Source: JAWKWH01 sp963669285
GTDB lineage: Bacteria > Pseudomonadota > Alphaproteobacteria > Rhizobiales > Rhizobiaceae
Direction: 5' to 3'
Assembly: GCA_963669285.2 (NCBI GenBank)
Contig: CAXXSI010000022.1
Coordinates: 682,001-746,000 of the forward strand
DNA: 64,000 nucleotides
The first letter of the stretch is position 1, and the number at the start of each line of letters is the position of its first letter. The notes under the pieces are model-generated. The model saw only the letters and a program-made list of their open reading frames with translations. It did no database searches and had not been told where the DNA came from. The position numbers and the translations under genes are program-made. Positions 16,984 to 25,820 of the stretch are shown one piece after another.

Positions 16984-16984
16984 A
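16700..16984 (+). CDS. open frame spanning repeat copy 1 (doubtful protein)
   Basis: A 94-codon frame starting at a TTG covers nearly the whole repeat and ends at a TAA formed by its right terminus. It encodes LASIFYISEENTAARCCHRA, then a part similar to copy 2, then a module-specific insertion, and ends IPFKPNTL. The same frame is open in copy 2 and ends QPFKPDTL. The lack of an ATG and the presence of an internal GC-rich module make a functional protein unlikely, but the shared frame is notable. Confidence 0.25.
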   Translation: MLASIFYISEENTAARCCHRARISTVLMGKRLPSRRTVKRLNYLDKPQSFELGLLRPDHRRAGSNGARTASPPALLAGQQNPRVQTIPFKPNTL

Positions 16985-17023
16985 ATACTGCCGCTCGCGG
17001 AACCTGTGAGGATGGGAAGAACG

Positions 17024-17863
17024 ATGAAGCCAGACGAACATAACGGTTGGACGCCGCTACCACATTCGGATGAAGACCTACGCCGCTCGCGGGCGGTGCC
17101 CGACACGCCTCAGACAAGAGCACCGGAATACAGGCTCGCCTGGGACGATGATGACTTCATGACGAGGCGTGAATTGCGGCCCGTACGTCTGCAGCTCGAA
17201 TTGCTCAAGCCGGAGATGCTTTTGGCGGAACGGGGAATCCGCTCGACAGTGGTCATGTTCGGTGGCGCGCGTATTCCCGAACCCGGAGGGGATGCCTGGG
17301 CAGCCAAAAACGAGGTCCAGCGAAAGAACCTCGAAGCCAATGCCCAGTATTATGAGGAGGCGCGGAAGTTCGCGCAGGCCTGTTCCAGGCATTCGGCCGA
17401 TACCTACTACCGCGAGTTCGTCGTCGTCACCGGAGGTGGTCCCGGCGTCATGGAGGCGGGAAACCGCGGCGCGCAGGACGTCGGCGCGCCGTCAATCGGA
17501 CTAAACATCGTGCTACCGCACGAGCAGGCGCCCAATGAATATGTCACACCGGATTTGTGCTTCAATTTCCACTACTTCGCGATTCGCAAGATGCATTTCA
17601 TCATGCGGGCAAAGGCAGTGGCGGTTTTTCCCGGCGGCTTCGGCACGATGGACGAACTGTTTGAAACCCTTACGCTAATCCAGACAGGGCGCATGGAGCG
17701 CGTGCCGGTGCTTCTGTTCGGCAAGGCATTTTGGGAGGGTGCTATCAATCTCGACTTTCTGGCGGGGCAGGGAACGATCTCGCCCGACGATCCGGAACTG
17801 ATCAGTTTCGTCGACACGGCCGAAGAGGCCTGGGCTATCATCAAAAACTTCTACGAGCTGTGA
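17024..17863 (+). CDS. LOG family protein (Rossmann-fold nucleotide phosphoribohydrolase-like)
   Basis: A protein of about 279 residues with the LOG/TIGR00730 motifs GGGPGVMEAGNRGA and PGGFGTMDELFE, which form the nucleotide-binding and catalytic site of cytokinin-riboside 5'-monophosphate phosphoribohydrolases; bacterial members more generally hydrolyse nucleoside monophosphates to base and ribose phosphate. It has an N-terminal extension of about 70 residues, as in the longer alphaproteobacterial group. Start choice is uncertain among GTG 17006, ATG 17012 and ATG 17024; the last follows GGAAG. The right end of repeat copy 1 lies only about 40 bases upstream and probably overlaps the promoter. 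Confidence 0.88.
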   Translation: MKPDEHNGWTPLPHSDEDLRRSRAVPDTPQTRAPEYRLAWDDDDFMTRRELRPVRLQLELLKPEMLLAERGIRSTVVMFGGARIPEPGGDAWAAKNEVQRKNLEANAQYYEEARKFAQACSRHSADTYYREFVVVTGGGPGVMEAGNRGAQDVGAPSIGLNIVLPHEQAPNEYVTPDLCFNFHYFAIRKMHFIMRAKAVAVFPGGFGTMDELFETLTLIQTGRMERVPVLLFGKAFWEGAINLDFLAGQGTISPDDPELISFVDTAEEAWAIIKNFYEL

Positions 17864-17896
17864 ACCAAGCGGCCGGATTGCCGAATTGGGCGCATT

Positions 17897-18766
17897 TCAG
17901 CGCCCGTTTTGTTCGTTTTCCTCCAATGCTTTCGGCCGATGCACGAGCGTGACCAGCACAAAAGAAATGATCATCAACAGATACCAGGATCCTAGCTTGG
18001 CGATCGACACCGGCGTCCATCCGTCCAGCTGTCCCGGGTAGAGCCAGGCACGGGAGAATGTGGCGATGTTCTCGGCGAGCCAGATGAACAGTGCGACCAG
18101 CAGGAAGCCGACGAGCAGCGGCATGCGGTGGCGAAAACGAAATACGCGGTAATGAACGAAAGTGCGCCAGTAGAGCAGGGCGGTTATGGCAAACAGCGCC
18201 CAGCGGACATCCAGCACGTAGTGATGCGAGAAGAAATTGATGTAAATCGCGCCGCAAAGAACAACGGTCCAGATGAGCGGCGGGTAGTGAGAATAGCGTA
18301 TGTCGAATATGCGGGTGATGCGGGCGATGTATGAGCCGACGGCAGCATACATGAAGCCTGAGAACAGCGGCACGCCGGCGATCCTGATCAGATTTTCTTC
18401 CGGGTAAACCCATGACCCTGCAGAGGTTTTGAATATCTCCATGACCGTTCCGACGATATGAAAGATCAGGATCACCTTTGCTTCTGACGGTTTCTCCAGC
18501 TTTAACGCCAGCATGGCAAGCTGGATTGCCAGAGCGGCGACAAACAGGAAATCGTAGCGGGCGATCGGCATGCCGTCGGGCCAGGCGTAGCGGGTGACGA
18601 TGATCAAGGCGAGCATTGCACCGCCGAACAGGCAGGCCCAGGCTTGCTTTAGGCCGAAGACCAGGAATTCCATCGCCGCACCGGTAATGCCGGTTGCCGG
18701 CATCCGGTCCAAAACCGCATGCGCAGCGGCGTCGATGCGGGCCTCGAGCGATGTGAAGCGGCTCAA
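17897..18766 (-). CDS. DUF817 family membrane protein
   Basis: A 289-residue protein with about eight hydrophobic helices and the DUF817-type features FHIVGTVMEIFKTSAGSW, YPEENLIRIAGVPLFSGFMY and a C-terminal AENIATFSRAWLYPGQLDGW. Family function is unknown. The ATG overlaps the stop of the upstream HAD nucleotidase by four bases, so the two are translationally coupled. It ends about 30 bases from the convergent LOG gene. Confidence 0.88.
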   Translation of the reverse strand: MSRFTSLEARIDAAAHAVLDRMPATGITGAAMEFLVFGLKQAWACLFGGAMLALIIVTRYAWPDGMPIARYDFLFVAALAIQLAMLALKLEKPSEAKVILIFHIVGTVMEIFKTSAGSWVYPEENLIRIAGVPLFSGFMYAAVGSYIARITRIFDIRYSHYPPLIWTVVLCGAIYINFFSHHYVLDVRWALFAITALLYWRTFVHYRVFRFRHRMPLLVGFLLVALFIWLAENIATFSRAWLYPGQLDGWTPVSIAKLGSWYLLMIISFVLVTLVHRPKALEENEQNGR

Positions 18767-19473
18767 CGAACCGTTTCTCCGATTATGGTACCCAGAAAGC
18801 TTGCGAGATCGTCAGTGACATAGTCGACATCCTCGCCTTCCATACCGTCCTGCTCCCAGATTTCGGAAAAGGTTGGCTCGAAATTTCGCGGTACGATCAG
18901 CACCGTGGTCATGCCGAGGATCTTCGGAACGGTCAGGTTTCGCGCCAAATCTTCAAACATCACCGCGTGGGCAGCGTCGACCCGATGCAGTCCGAGAAAC
19001 TTGTCATAGGTTTCTTTTGCCGGTTTCGGCACCAGATCGGCCGCGATCACATCGAAGATCTCATCGAAATGGTCGAGAATTCCCAGTTGCCGGGCGGTGT
19101 TTTCCGCATGGCTGCGGCTACCATTGGTAAATATGAACTTCCGGCCTGGCAGCGCCTGGATGGCGGCGCCTAAATTTGGATCGGGAGCCAGCCAAGTGTA
19201 GTCGATGTCATGGGCCTTCTGCAGAAAGTCATCGGGATCGATGTTGTGCAGCTCCATCAATCCGCGCATGGTTGTGCCGTACTCGCGATAAAGATCCTTT
19301 TGTACCTTGCGGGCCTCGTCTCGGGGCAACTGCAGAAGATCGGAGACGTAGGACGTCATGCGCACATCAATCTGCGAAAAAAGATTGGTGTGGTGCGGAT
19401 AAAGCGTGTTGTCGAGGTCAAATACCCAGTCGGTGACGCCTGTGAAGCGTTCGGGATCAGGAACGTTTGTCAT
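18763..19473 (-). CDS. HAD-superfamily pyrimidine 5'-nucleotidase (SDT1-like)
   Basis: A 236-residue haloacid dehalogenase-fold phosphatase. The nucleophile motif is VFDLDNTLYPH (DxDxT), motif II is FTNGS, and motif III/IV is seen near KPAKE and MFEDLARNL. It resembles the SDT1/PYR pyrimidine 5'-nucleotidase group that dephosphorylates UMP and CMP, a gene that in rhizobia usually sits next to argB or dapD. Here it lies near dapD but on the opposite side of the LOG gene, and it is coupled by ATGA to the DUF817 gene. Confidence 0.9.
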   Translation of the reverse strand: MTNVPDPERFTGVTDWVFDLDNTLYPHHTNLFSQIDVRMTSYVSDLLQLPRDEARKVQKDLYREYGTTMRGLMELHNIDPDDFLQKAHDIDYTWLAPDPNLGAAIQALPGRKFIFTNGSRSHAENTARQLGILDHFDEIFDVIAADLVPKPAKETYDKFLGLHRVDAAHAVMFEDLARNLTVPKILGMTTVLIVPRNFEPTFSEIWEQDGMEGEDVDYVTDDLASFLGTIIGETVR

Positions 19474-19631
19474 GAGTCCTTATGGCATGAAATCGCCGGG
19501 GTGTAACAAGACGCCGTTGTCAGATGTGCGAAAAACATGGCTACAACAGGCATTCCATAAAATTTTATCGGCCGTCTAAACAGGATATCAAATTGATCAG
19601 GTGAAAATGCGGGCAAAGGGGGTGTCCGCAA

Positions 19632-20372
19632 GTGAAATTCATTCTGCTGAAAGCGTTCATCGTATCAACGCTGGCCGTCGTCGCGGCCTATGCGATGATC
19701 ATTACGTTGATTCCGCTGTTCGGCGAGAAAATCAATCCGAGCGCATGGTTTCTCGGATTCGTCGGCCCCTTTCTTATCGGCATGCCGGTTGGCTCATTCT
19801 GTTTCTGGCAGGCGGACAAGCTGAAAGCTGCACACATGCAGCTGATCGAAGCGCATGACACGCTGCGCAAAAAATCCAGGCGCGACCATATGACCGGCAT
19901 GCTGAACAGGGAAACGTTTATGGCGCAGATGGTTGGGCTGAATCGCAAATCCGACACTGGCGTTTTGCTGATTGCCGATGCTGATCATTTCAAGCGCATC
20001 AACGACTGCTACGGCCATCTCGATGGCGACAAGGCGCTGTTGATGATCTCCCAGGCGATCGAATCGGCAGTGCGTGACGGCGATATGGCCGGCCGAATCG
20101 GCGGCGAGGAGTTCGCCGTGTTTTTGACCGGTGCTGACATTGACGAAGCCGAAATCGTGGCGGAGAGAATGCGGATTGCGGTCGAAGCCATCAAATTTCA
20201 TACATCGTGCGGGACATTGGTTCCACTGACGATCAGTGCCGGCGGTGTTCACACCAGCGGGCGCCCCAACATGTCCGAATTGATGCGCTGTGCCGACCGT
20301 TGCCTTTATGAGGCCAAAAGAAGCGGCCGCAACCGAGTGATCTTAAACCGCGAGTTCCAGCAGGCAGCATGA
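19632..20372 (+). CDS. diguanylate cyclase (GGDEF), first of a tandem pair
   Basis: A 246-residue protein with two N-terminal TM helices (about residues 5-28 and 38-57), a short coiled linker and a GGDEF domain starting at RDHMTGMLNRETFM. The active-site motif is GGEEF, and RDGD stands five residues before it, the inhibitory I-site for c-di-GMP. It should make c-di-GMP from two GTP at the membrane. The next gene is a close paralogue with the same layout seven bases downstream, so this is probably a tandem duplication. Confidence 0.92.
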   Translation: MKFILLKAFIVSTLAVVAAYAMIITLIPLFGEKINPSAWFLGFVGPFLIGMPVGSFCFWQADKLKAAHMQLIEAHDTLRKKSRRDHMTGMLNRETFMAQMVGLNRKSDTGVLLIADADHFKRINDCYGHLDGDKALLMISQAIESAVRDGDMAGRIGGEEFAVFLTGADIDEAEIVAERMRIAVEAIKFHTSCGTLVPLTISAGGVHTSGRPNMSELMRCADRCLYEAKRSGRNRVILNREFQQAA

Positions 20373-20378
20373 GCGGCA

Positions 20379-21152
20379 TTGTTTCAAAATCGCGCCGATC
20401 TTCATCGCAAGGTGGCGTTTATCGTTCTGATTTCCGTCGTTGCATCGATCGGTACGACGATGGCGCTCACGCATTTGTTTGGAACGGCGCTGAATGCCAA
20501 TGCCATGATCGTTGCGATCATTTGCCCGATGCTGGTCGCAGCTCCGGTGTCCTACACGTTTCTGCGTCAGTCATTGCGGCTGGAGGAGGTCAACTCGCAG
20601 CTCAGTGACGCACATGCGAAACTCGCGCATACCCACAAAATTCTTTCCGACCGTGCGCAGCACGACCACATGACCGGTCTTTTGAACCGTGAGACCTTCA
20701 TGGAGGTAATCGAGCCCGGCAGGCGGCAATCAAATAGCGGCTTCGTGTTCATCATCGATGTGGATTATTTCAAGCAGATCAACGACACCCACGGCCATCA
20801 GACCGGTGACCGGGCTCTGGTGAGCATCGCCAGGGCGATTAAATCATCGATACGCTTGGGAGATGTCGCCGCTCGAATTGGCGGAGAGGAATTTGCAGTC
20901 TTTCTTCCAGGATCCAACCTGGCCGAGGCGATCTCGGTGTCCGAACGTATCTGCAAGACGGTCGAGGATCTTGAACTGCGATCCGTCGCCGGAAACCCGT
21001 TTCGACTGACGGTCAGTGTCGGCGGAGCCGAGTTTGTGGGTAGTCGGCCGCTTGATCAGTTGCTCGGCAAAGCAGACCGAATGCTCTACGAAGCAAAAAA
21101 CTCGGGGCGCAATCGCGCGCTCGTTGTGCCGGAGATCGCCCGCGCGGCCTAA
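20379..21152 (+). CDS. diguanylate cyclase (GGDEF), second of a tandem pair
   Basis: A 257-residue paralogue of the previous gene: two N-terminal TM helices, a linker with SDAHAKLAHTHKIL, and a GGDEF domain from HDHMTGLLNRETFM. The motif is GGEEF with RLGD five residues earlier, so catalysis and product inhibition should both be intact. The only plausible start is TTG (MFQNRADLHRK), six bases after the preceding stop and without a clear ribosome site; translation may depend on the upstream gene. Confidence 0.9.
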   Translation: MFQNRADLHRKVAFIVLISVVASIGTTMALTHLFGTALNANAMIVAIICPMLVAAPVSYTFLRQSLRLEEVNSQLSDAHAKLAHTHKILSDRAQHDHMTGLLNRETFMEVIEPGRRQSNSGFVFIIDVDYFKQINDTHGHQTGDRALVSIARAIKSSIRLGDVAARIGGEEFAVFLPGSNLAEAISVSERICKTVEDLELRSVAGNPFRLTVSVGGAEFVGSRPLDQLLGKADRMLYEAKNSGRNRALVVPEIARAA

Positions 21153-21290
21153 TCGTCCGAAACACCTCTGGGACTTCGGTGAGAGCCAAACGGCCTCGCT
21201 GGCGTTGCAGAGCCCGAACAATTCCGGATAGAAGGTGCGCGAGCAGATCTCCTGCTGCCATTTCGCATTCAATCCCGGAACGCCCCGACA

Positions 21291-22196
21291 ATGGAACTTT
21301 GGATTCCGATCACGATTGCCGCTGCATTTCTGCAGAATATCCGCTCTGCGATGCAAAAGCATCTGAAGGGCGTGATGGGGACGACCGGAGCGACATTTGT
21401 GCGGTTCGGCTTCGGCGCACCGCTGGCGATCGCATTCGTTTTAGTGCTCCGCTACGGGATGGATTATCGCATTCCCCATCTCAATCCCGAGTTTTTCATC
21501 TGGGCCGTCACCGGCGCGGTAGCGCAGATCGCAGCAACGTTTTTGTTGATCTATCTGTTCTCGTTTCGAAACTTCGCCGTCGGAACTGCATATTCGCGGA
21601 CAGAACCGGCGCAGGCAGCGATATTCGGACTGGTATTCCTGTCGGAACGCGCATCTGCCGGAGCGTTGTTGGCGATCGCCATCAGCGTCGTTGGCGTCAT
21701 GTTGATATCGGTGGCGCGCACGACCGTCAGCGTCGCATCCCTGATCACATCGGTTTTCAGCCGCACGGCTCTTATCGGTCTGGCGTCGGGTACGCTGTTT
21801 GGCATCGCAGCCGTGGCCTACCGGGGCGCTTCGCTCTCGCTCGGCGGTCCCAACTTCATGATGCAGGCCGCGGTCACGCTTGCGGTCGTCATCGTCTTTC
21901 AGGCGGCGATCATGATGGCCTGGATGTTGTTGCGCGATCGCGACGAGATCGGACGTATCGCCAGGGCATGGAAGCCGGGCCTGATTGTCGGCATTGCGGG
22001 CGCCACGGCGTCTTTCGGCTGGTTCATGGCCATGACGCTGCAGCAGGCGGCGATCGTCAAGGCGTTGGCACAGATCGAAATGATCTTCACCTTCGCCTCG
22101 TCCGTGTTCATTTTCAAGGAAACCATCACGCGGCTGGAAGTGGCAGGATGCGTTCTGATCGTAGCCGGGATTGTCGTGCTGCTGCTAACGGGTTAG
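21291..22196 (+). CDS. EamA/DMT superfamily permease
   Basis: A 301-residue protein with about ten membrane helices in two repeated EamA halves, the first containing YSRTEPAQAAIFGLVFLSE and the second AIVKALAQIEMIFTFASSVF with FKETITRLEVAG. Members export or import small metabolites such as amino acids. The substrate is unknown. It has its own gap of about 140 bases upstream and converges on argB with seven bases between stops. Confidence 0.9.
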   Translation: MELWIPITIAAAFLQNIRSAMQKHLKGVMGTTGATFVRFGFGAPLAIAFVLVLRYGMDYRIPHLNPEFFIWAVTGAVAQIAATFLLIYLFSFRNFAVGTAYSRTEPAQAAIFGLVFLSERASAGALLAIAISVVGVMLISVARTTVSVASLITSVFSRTALIGLASGTLFGIAAVAYRGASLSLGGPNFMMQAAVTLAVVIVFQAAIMMAWMLLRDRDEIGRIARAWKPGLIVGIAGATASFGWFMAMTLQQAAIVKALAQIEMIFTFASSVFIFKETITRLEVAGCVLIVAGIVVLLLTG

Positions 22197-22202
22197 TGCG
22201 GA

Positions 22203-23102
22203 TTAGGGCACGATCAGCGTGCCGGCTCCGTGTTCGGTAAACAGTTCGAGCAGCACCGCGTGCGGTGTTTTTCCGTTGAGAATAACCACGCCTTCGACGC
22301 CGCGTTCGATCGCATCGATGCATGTCTCCACCTTGGGAATCATGCCTCCCGAGATCGTTCCGTCGGCAATCATTGCCCGGGCGTCGGCGACCGACAATTC
22401 CTCGATAGGCTTCATGTCGGCACCCAGAACCCCGGGCACGTCGGTGAGGAATAACAGGCGGGTCGCTTTCAAGGCGCCGGCGATCGCACCGGAAAACGTG
22501 TCGGCATTGATGTTGTAGGTGTGGCCGTCCCGCCCCGGAGCAACCGGGGCTATGACAGGGATCATCTCTGACCGGGCCAACAGATCGAGCAATGTGCGGT
22601 CGACTTCTACCGGTTCGCCAACGAAACCGAGATCAAGAATCCGTTCGATGTTGGAATCGGGATCGGTGACAGTCTTGCGCGCCTTTTTGGCAAACACCAT
22701 GTTGCCGTCCTTGCCGCACAGACCAATGGCCCATTCGCCTTCCGCGTTGATTAGCGCAACGATCTCCTTGTTGATGGAGCCAGCCAGCACCATCTCGACG
22801 ATCTCCACCGTCTTCTGGTCGGTGACGCGCAATCCGCCTTCAAATTTTGATTCAATGCCCATCTTGTTCAGCATGGCCCCGATTTGCGGGCCGCCACCGT
22901 GGACAACGATCGGGTTGACGCCCGACTGCTTCAACAGCGCGATGTCGCGGGCAAAGGCCTTGCCAAGGTCGGCATTGCCCATTGCATGGCCGCCATATTT
23001 GACCACCACGGTCTTGTTTTCGTAGCGCTGCATGTAGGGCAGGGCTGCGGACAAGAGCCGGGCTTGCTGCTCTGCTGTATCGGCGGTGGTGACTGTGGTC
23101 AT
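22203..23102 (-). CDS. argB: acetylglutamate kinase
   Basis: A 299-residue ArgB. It phosphorylates N-acetyl-L-glutamate in the second step of arginine synthesis. Seen are VVKYGGHAMGN at the ATP site, VVHGGGPQIGAML for acetylglutamate, the arginine-sensing type N-terminal helix (AALPYMQRYENKT), and GTISGGMIPKVETCIDA near the end. The frame is open far upstream, but the ATG at MTTVTTADTAEQ gives the usual length. In other Rhizobiales argB follows engB directly; here about 8 kb separates them. It is divergent from dapE. Confidence 0.96.
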   Translation of the reverse strand: MTTVTTADTAEQQARLLSAALPYMQRYENKTVVVKYGGHAMGNADLGKAFARDIALLKQSGVNPIVVHGGGPQIGAMLNKMGIESKFEGGLRVTDQKTVEIVEMVLAGSINKEIVALINAEGEWAIGLCGKDGNMVFAKKARKTVTDPDSNIERILDLGFVGEPVEVDRTLLDLLARSEMIPVIAPVAPGRDGHTYNINADTFSGAIAGALKATRLLFLTDVPGVLGADMKPIEELSVADARAMIADGTISGGMIPKVETCIDAIERGVEGVVILNGKTPHAVLLELFTEHGAGTLIVP

Positions 23103-23229
23103 GTGTTCGGTCCGAAACGGAAATCCGGGGCGTTCTATCGGCAATCGTTGCCGACCGCAATCAGGATTGAGCGGAAATGCCTGCGCAAACCGGTTTACCC
23201 TTATTCGTCCATCCGCTAGATGCTCTGTC

Positions 23230-24429
23230 ATGACCTTGCCAACCGATCCGATTGCCAATCTTTCGATTCTACTGCGCTGCCCCTCGGTGACACCGCAAGA
23301 TGCCGGTGCGCTTGGCGCGCTCGAGGAGATGATTGCGCCGCTGGGTTTTGTCATCGACCGGCCCGTATTCAGCGAAGCGGGCACACCCGATATCGAGAAC
23401 CTTTATGCGCGGCTGGGAGATGCGGGCCCGCACCTGATGTTTGCCGGTCACACGGATGTGGTTCCGGTTGGCGCAGAGGCAGCCTGGACGCATCCGCCGT
23501 TTGCGGCCGAAATCGCCGGCGGCGACCTCTTCGGCCGCGGTGCCGTCGACATGAAAGGTGGCATTGCCTGTTTTGTCGCTGCAGTTGCGCGCCATATCGA
23601 GAAAAACGAAATGTTGCCCGGTTCAGTATCGCTATTGATCACGGGAGACGAAGAAGGACCTGCCGTCAACGGCACGATCAAGCTCCTGCAATGGGCCGCA
23701 GACAAGGGCGAGCAATGGGATGCGGCAATTGTCGGCGAACCGACCAATCCGGAGAAGCTGGGCGATATGATCAAGATCGGCCGGCGCGGCTCGCTGTCCG
23801 GCATGATCACCGTTCGCGGCAAGCAGGGCCACGTCGCATACCCTCATCTGGCCGACAACCCGATCCGTGGTCTGCTCATGTTGGCGGAAAGCCTTCTGCA
23901 TCCGCGATTTGACAGCGGAACGGAAGAATTCCAGGCCTCCAACATGGAAATTACCAGCTTCGATACCGGCAATCCGGCGCTAAATGTCATCCCGGCCGAG
24001 GCGACAGCGACATTCAACATTCGTTTCAATGATCTTTGGACCGCTGAAACCGTTATGGCCGAGATCGAAAATCGCCTGAAGCGGGCCGCCAAACACAAGG
24101 TTTTGCGTTCCGACAAAAGCGATCCGGTCGATTTCGAACTGCAATGGCGCGACCGGGCCAGCCCGGTGTTCCTGACCCGCGATAGCCGTCTCTCGGGAAC
24201 ATTGGCGGACTCAGTTGAGGCGATTACCGGCAACAGACCGGAATTGTCGACTTCTGGCGGGACATCGGATGCGCGGTTTATCAAAGACTATTGCCCGGTG
24301 GTCGAGTTCGGCCTTGTCGGTCAGACCATGCATATGATCGACGAAAGGGTGGCGCTCTCCGACCTGGAAATGCTGACCGTAATCTATCAGCGGTTCATCG
24401 CCGACTGGTTTGCAGCGGCTGCGGATTGA
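23230..24429 (+). CDS. dapE: succinyl-diaminopimelate desuccinylase
   Basis: A 399-residue M20 metallopeptidase-family enzyme that hydrolyses N-succinyl-LL-diaminopimelate to LL-diaminopimelate in lysine and peptidoglycan synthesis. Zinc ligands are visible in FAGHTDVVPVG (His, Asp), the bridging Asp in GRGAVDMKGGIACF, the Glu pair in TGDEEGPAVNGT, and a late STSGGTSDARFI. The frame extends upstream, but the ATG at MTLPTDPIANLS gives the normal start. It is followed by a small membrane protein gene 12 bases away. Confidence 0.95.
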   Translation: MTLPTDPIANLSILLRCPSVTPQDAGALGALEEMIAPLGFVIDRPVFSEAGTPDIENLYARLGDAGPHLMFAGHTDVVPVGAEAAWTHPPFAAEIAGGDLFGRGAVDMKGGIACFVAAVARHIEKNEMLPGSVSLLITGDEEGPAVNGTIKLLQWAADKGEQWDAAIVGEPTNPEKLGDMIKIGRRGSLSGMITVRGKQGHVAYPHLADNPIRGLLMLAESLLHPRFDSGTEEFQASNMEITSFDTGNPALNVIPAEATATFNIRFNDLWTAETVMAEIENRLKRAAKHKVLRSDKSDPVDFELQWRDRASPVFLTRDSRLSGTLADSVEAITGNRPELSTSGGTSDARFIKDYCPVVEFGLVGQTMHMIDERVALSDLEMLTVIYQRFIADWFAAAAD

Positions 24430-24441
24430 CGGGACTGCCTG

Positions 24442-25056
24442 ATGCCGCCGACCGAACAAATCCAGCAATATCTTACCGGTGCCTGGCGCATGATGATGGG
24501 CCAGGCAGAAGGTCTGGATCTGCTTGATATCTCCAGCGACGGATTCTGGAACTCGTTTTACTCGCTGGTGCTGGCAGCGCCGGTTTTGGGCGTGGGCTGG
24601 GTCGCCTATGCAAATGATCTGGCCCTGTCATCAGACGATCTGATTGTGCGTGCCAGCATCGTGCTGCGCCTTGCGTTTGCCGATCTTGCCGCGTGGCTGG
24701 TGCCGATCGCCGCGCTGGCCGTCATCGCCGGTCCAGTTGGCATCGGAGACCGCTTTGTGCATTACGTGATCGCCAGCAATTGGGGATCGGTTATCACGGT
24801 CTGGCTGATGCTGCCGCCGTCATTGTTCCAATTGACGGGATTTGGAAGAAACGATTCGGTCGGTCTGCTGGCAATTGCGCTGTTTGTCATTGCGCTTGTG
24901 TTGACCTGGCGGTTGACGAACGCCGCGCTACAGAAAGGCGCCGGGCCAGCAACGATGCTTTTCTTCGGCATGCTATTTGGCTCGATCTTCGTGCTTTATT
25001 CGACACAGAGCCTGCTTGGAGTTTTGCCCGATTTCACGGAACCTGCCGGAATTTGA
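24442..25056 (+). CDS. conserved hypothetical membrane protein downstream of dapE
   Basis: A 204-residue protein with about five hydrophobic segments (for example SLVLAAPVLGVGWVAYAND and AIALFVIALVLTWRL) and no motif I recognise. It starts 12 bases after dapE and is presumably cotranscribed with it. Its stop codon abuts the stop of the convergent truA gene with no base between. Function unknown; a Yip1-like or transporter-like membrane protein is possible but unproven. Confidence 0.75.
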   Translation: MPPTEQIQQYLTGAWRMMMGQAEGLDLLDISSDGFWNSFYSLVLAAPVLGVGWVAYANDLALSSDDLIVRASIVLRLAFADLAAWLVPIAALAVIAGPVGIGDRFVHYVIASNWGSVITVWLMLPPSLFQLTGFGRNDSVGLLAIALFVIALVLTWRLTNAALQKGAGPATMLFFGMLFGSIFVLYSTQSLLGVLPDFTEPAGI

Positions 25057-25818
25057 TCAGGTGTTGTCCGCATCCCGGTAATCGACCTTGGTGAGGTACA
25101 ATCCAAAGGGTGGCGCGACGGGGCCGCAGGCCTTCCTGTCCTTGGCTTTGAGCGCCGCCTCGACATCATGCGGTGTCCAGGTGCCTTCGCCGGCCATTTT
25201 AAGCGTGCCGGCCAGCGAACGTACCTGATTGTGTAGGAAAGAGCGGGCCGAGGCGCGTATTTCGATCAGCTCACCGGAGCGGCTGACATCCAGGCGGTCC
25301 AGCGTTTTGATCGGGCTCCTCGCCTGGCAATGGGCGGATCGAAAGGTGGTGAAATCGTGGGTACCGAGTAACCGGTTGGCCGCTTCCTGCATGACTTCCG
25401 CATCAAGCGGATGCTTGACCCACCAGGCTTGATTGCGCTCGATCGCCAATGGCGGGGTGCGATTGACGATACGGTAGAGATAGTGTCTCGCCACGGCTGA
25501 AAAACGGGCGTCGAAGTCGCCCGGCACCTGTTCCGCCTCGAGGATAACCACTGTTTCGCCGGCCAGCCGAAGCTTGGCATTGATGGCGTTGGCGACCGTT
25601 TTGGCCGGCCATTCGCGTGTCAGATCGAAATGGGCTACTTGCCCGGTAGCGTGCACGCCGGAATCTGTGCGGCCAGCGATGCCGGGGCGCACCGCCTCGC
25701 CGCAAAAGGCCTTTATGGCGGTCTCGATTGCAGCCTGTACCGTGTGCTGGCCGGATTGCAGTTGCCAGCCCGAATAGGCGGTGCCGTCATATTCGACTGT
25801 GATGCGGTAGCGCGGCAT
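25057..25818 (-). CDS. truA: tRNA pseudouridine(38-40) synthase
   Basis: A 253-residue TruA. The catalytic aspartate is in GRTDSGVHATGQVAHFD, followed by ARHYLYRIVNR and the C-terminal SFLHNQVRSLAGTL. It isomerises uridines 38-40 in the anticodon stem. It lies two bases after fmt, as in the def-fmt-truA operon of Rhizobiales, although def is displaced here by cspA. Confidence 0.96.
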   Translation of the reverse strand: MPRYRITVEYDGTAYSGWQLQSGQHTVQAAIETAIKAFCGEAVRPGIAGRTDSGVHATGQVAHFDLTREWPAKTVANAINAKLRLAGETVVILEAEQVPGDFDARFSAVARHYLYRIVNRTPPLAIERNQAWWVKHPLDAEVMQEAANRLLGTHDFTTFRSAHCQARSPIKTLDRLDVSRSGELIEIRASARSFLHNQVRSLAGTLKMAGEGTWTPHDVEAALKAKDRKACGPVAPPFGLYLTKVDYRDADNT

Positions 25819-25820
25819 GT

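Noticed and set aside
21179..22240. Plus-strand 353-codon frame overlapping the EamA permease
   Set aside because: Alternative frame of the permease gene; Arg/Asp/His-rich and without membrane segments.
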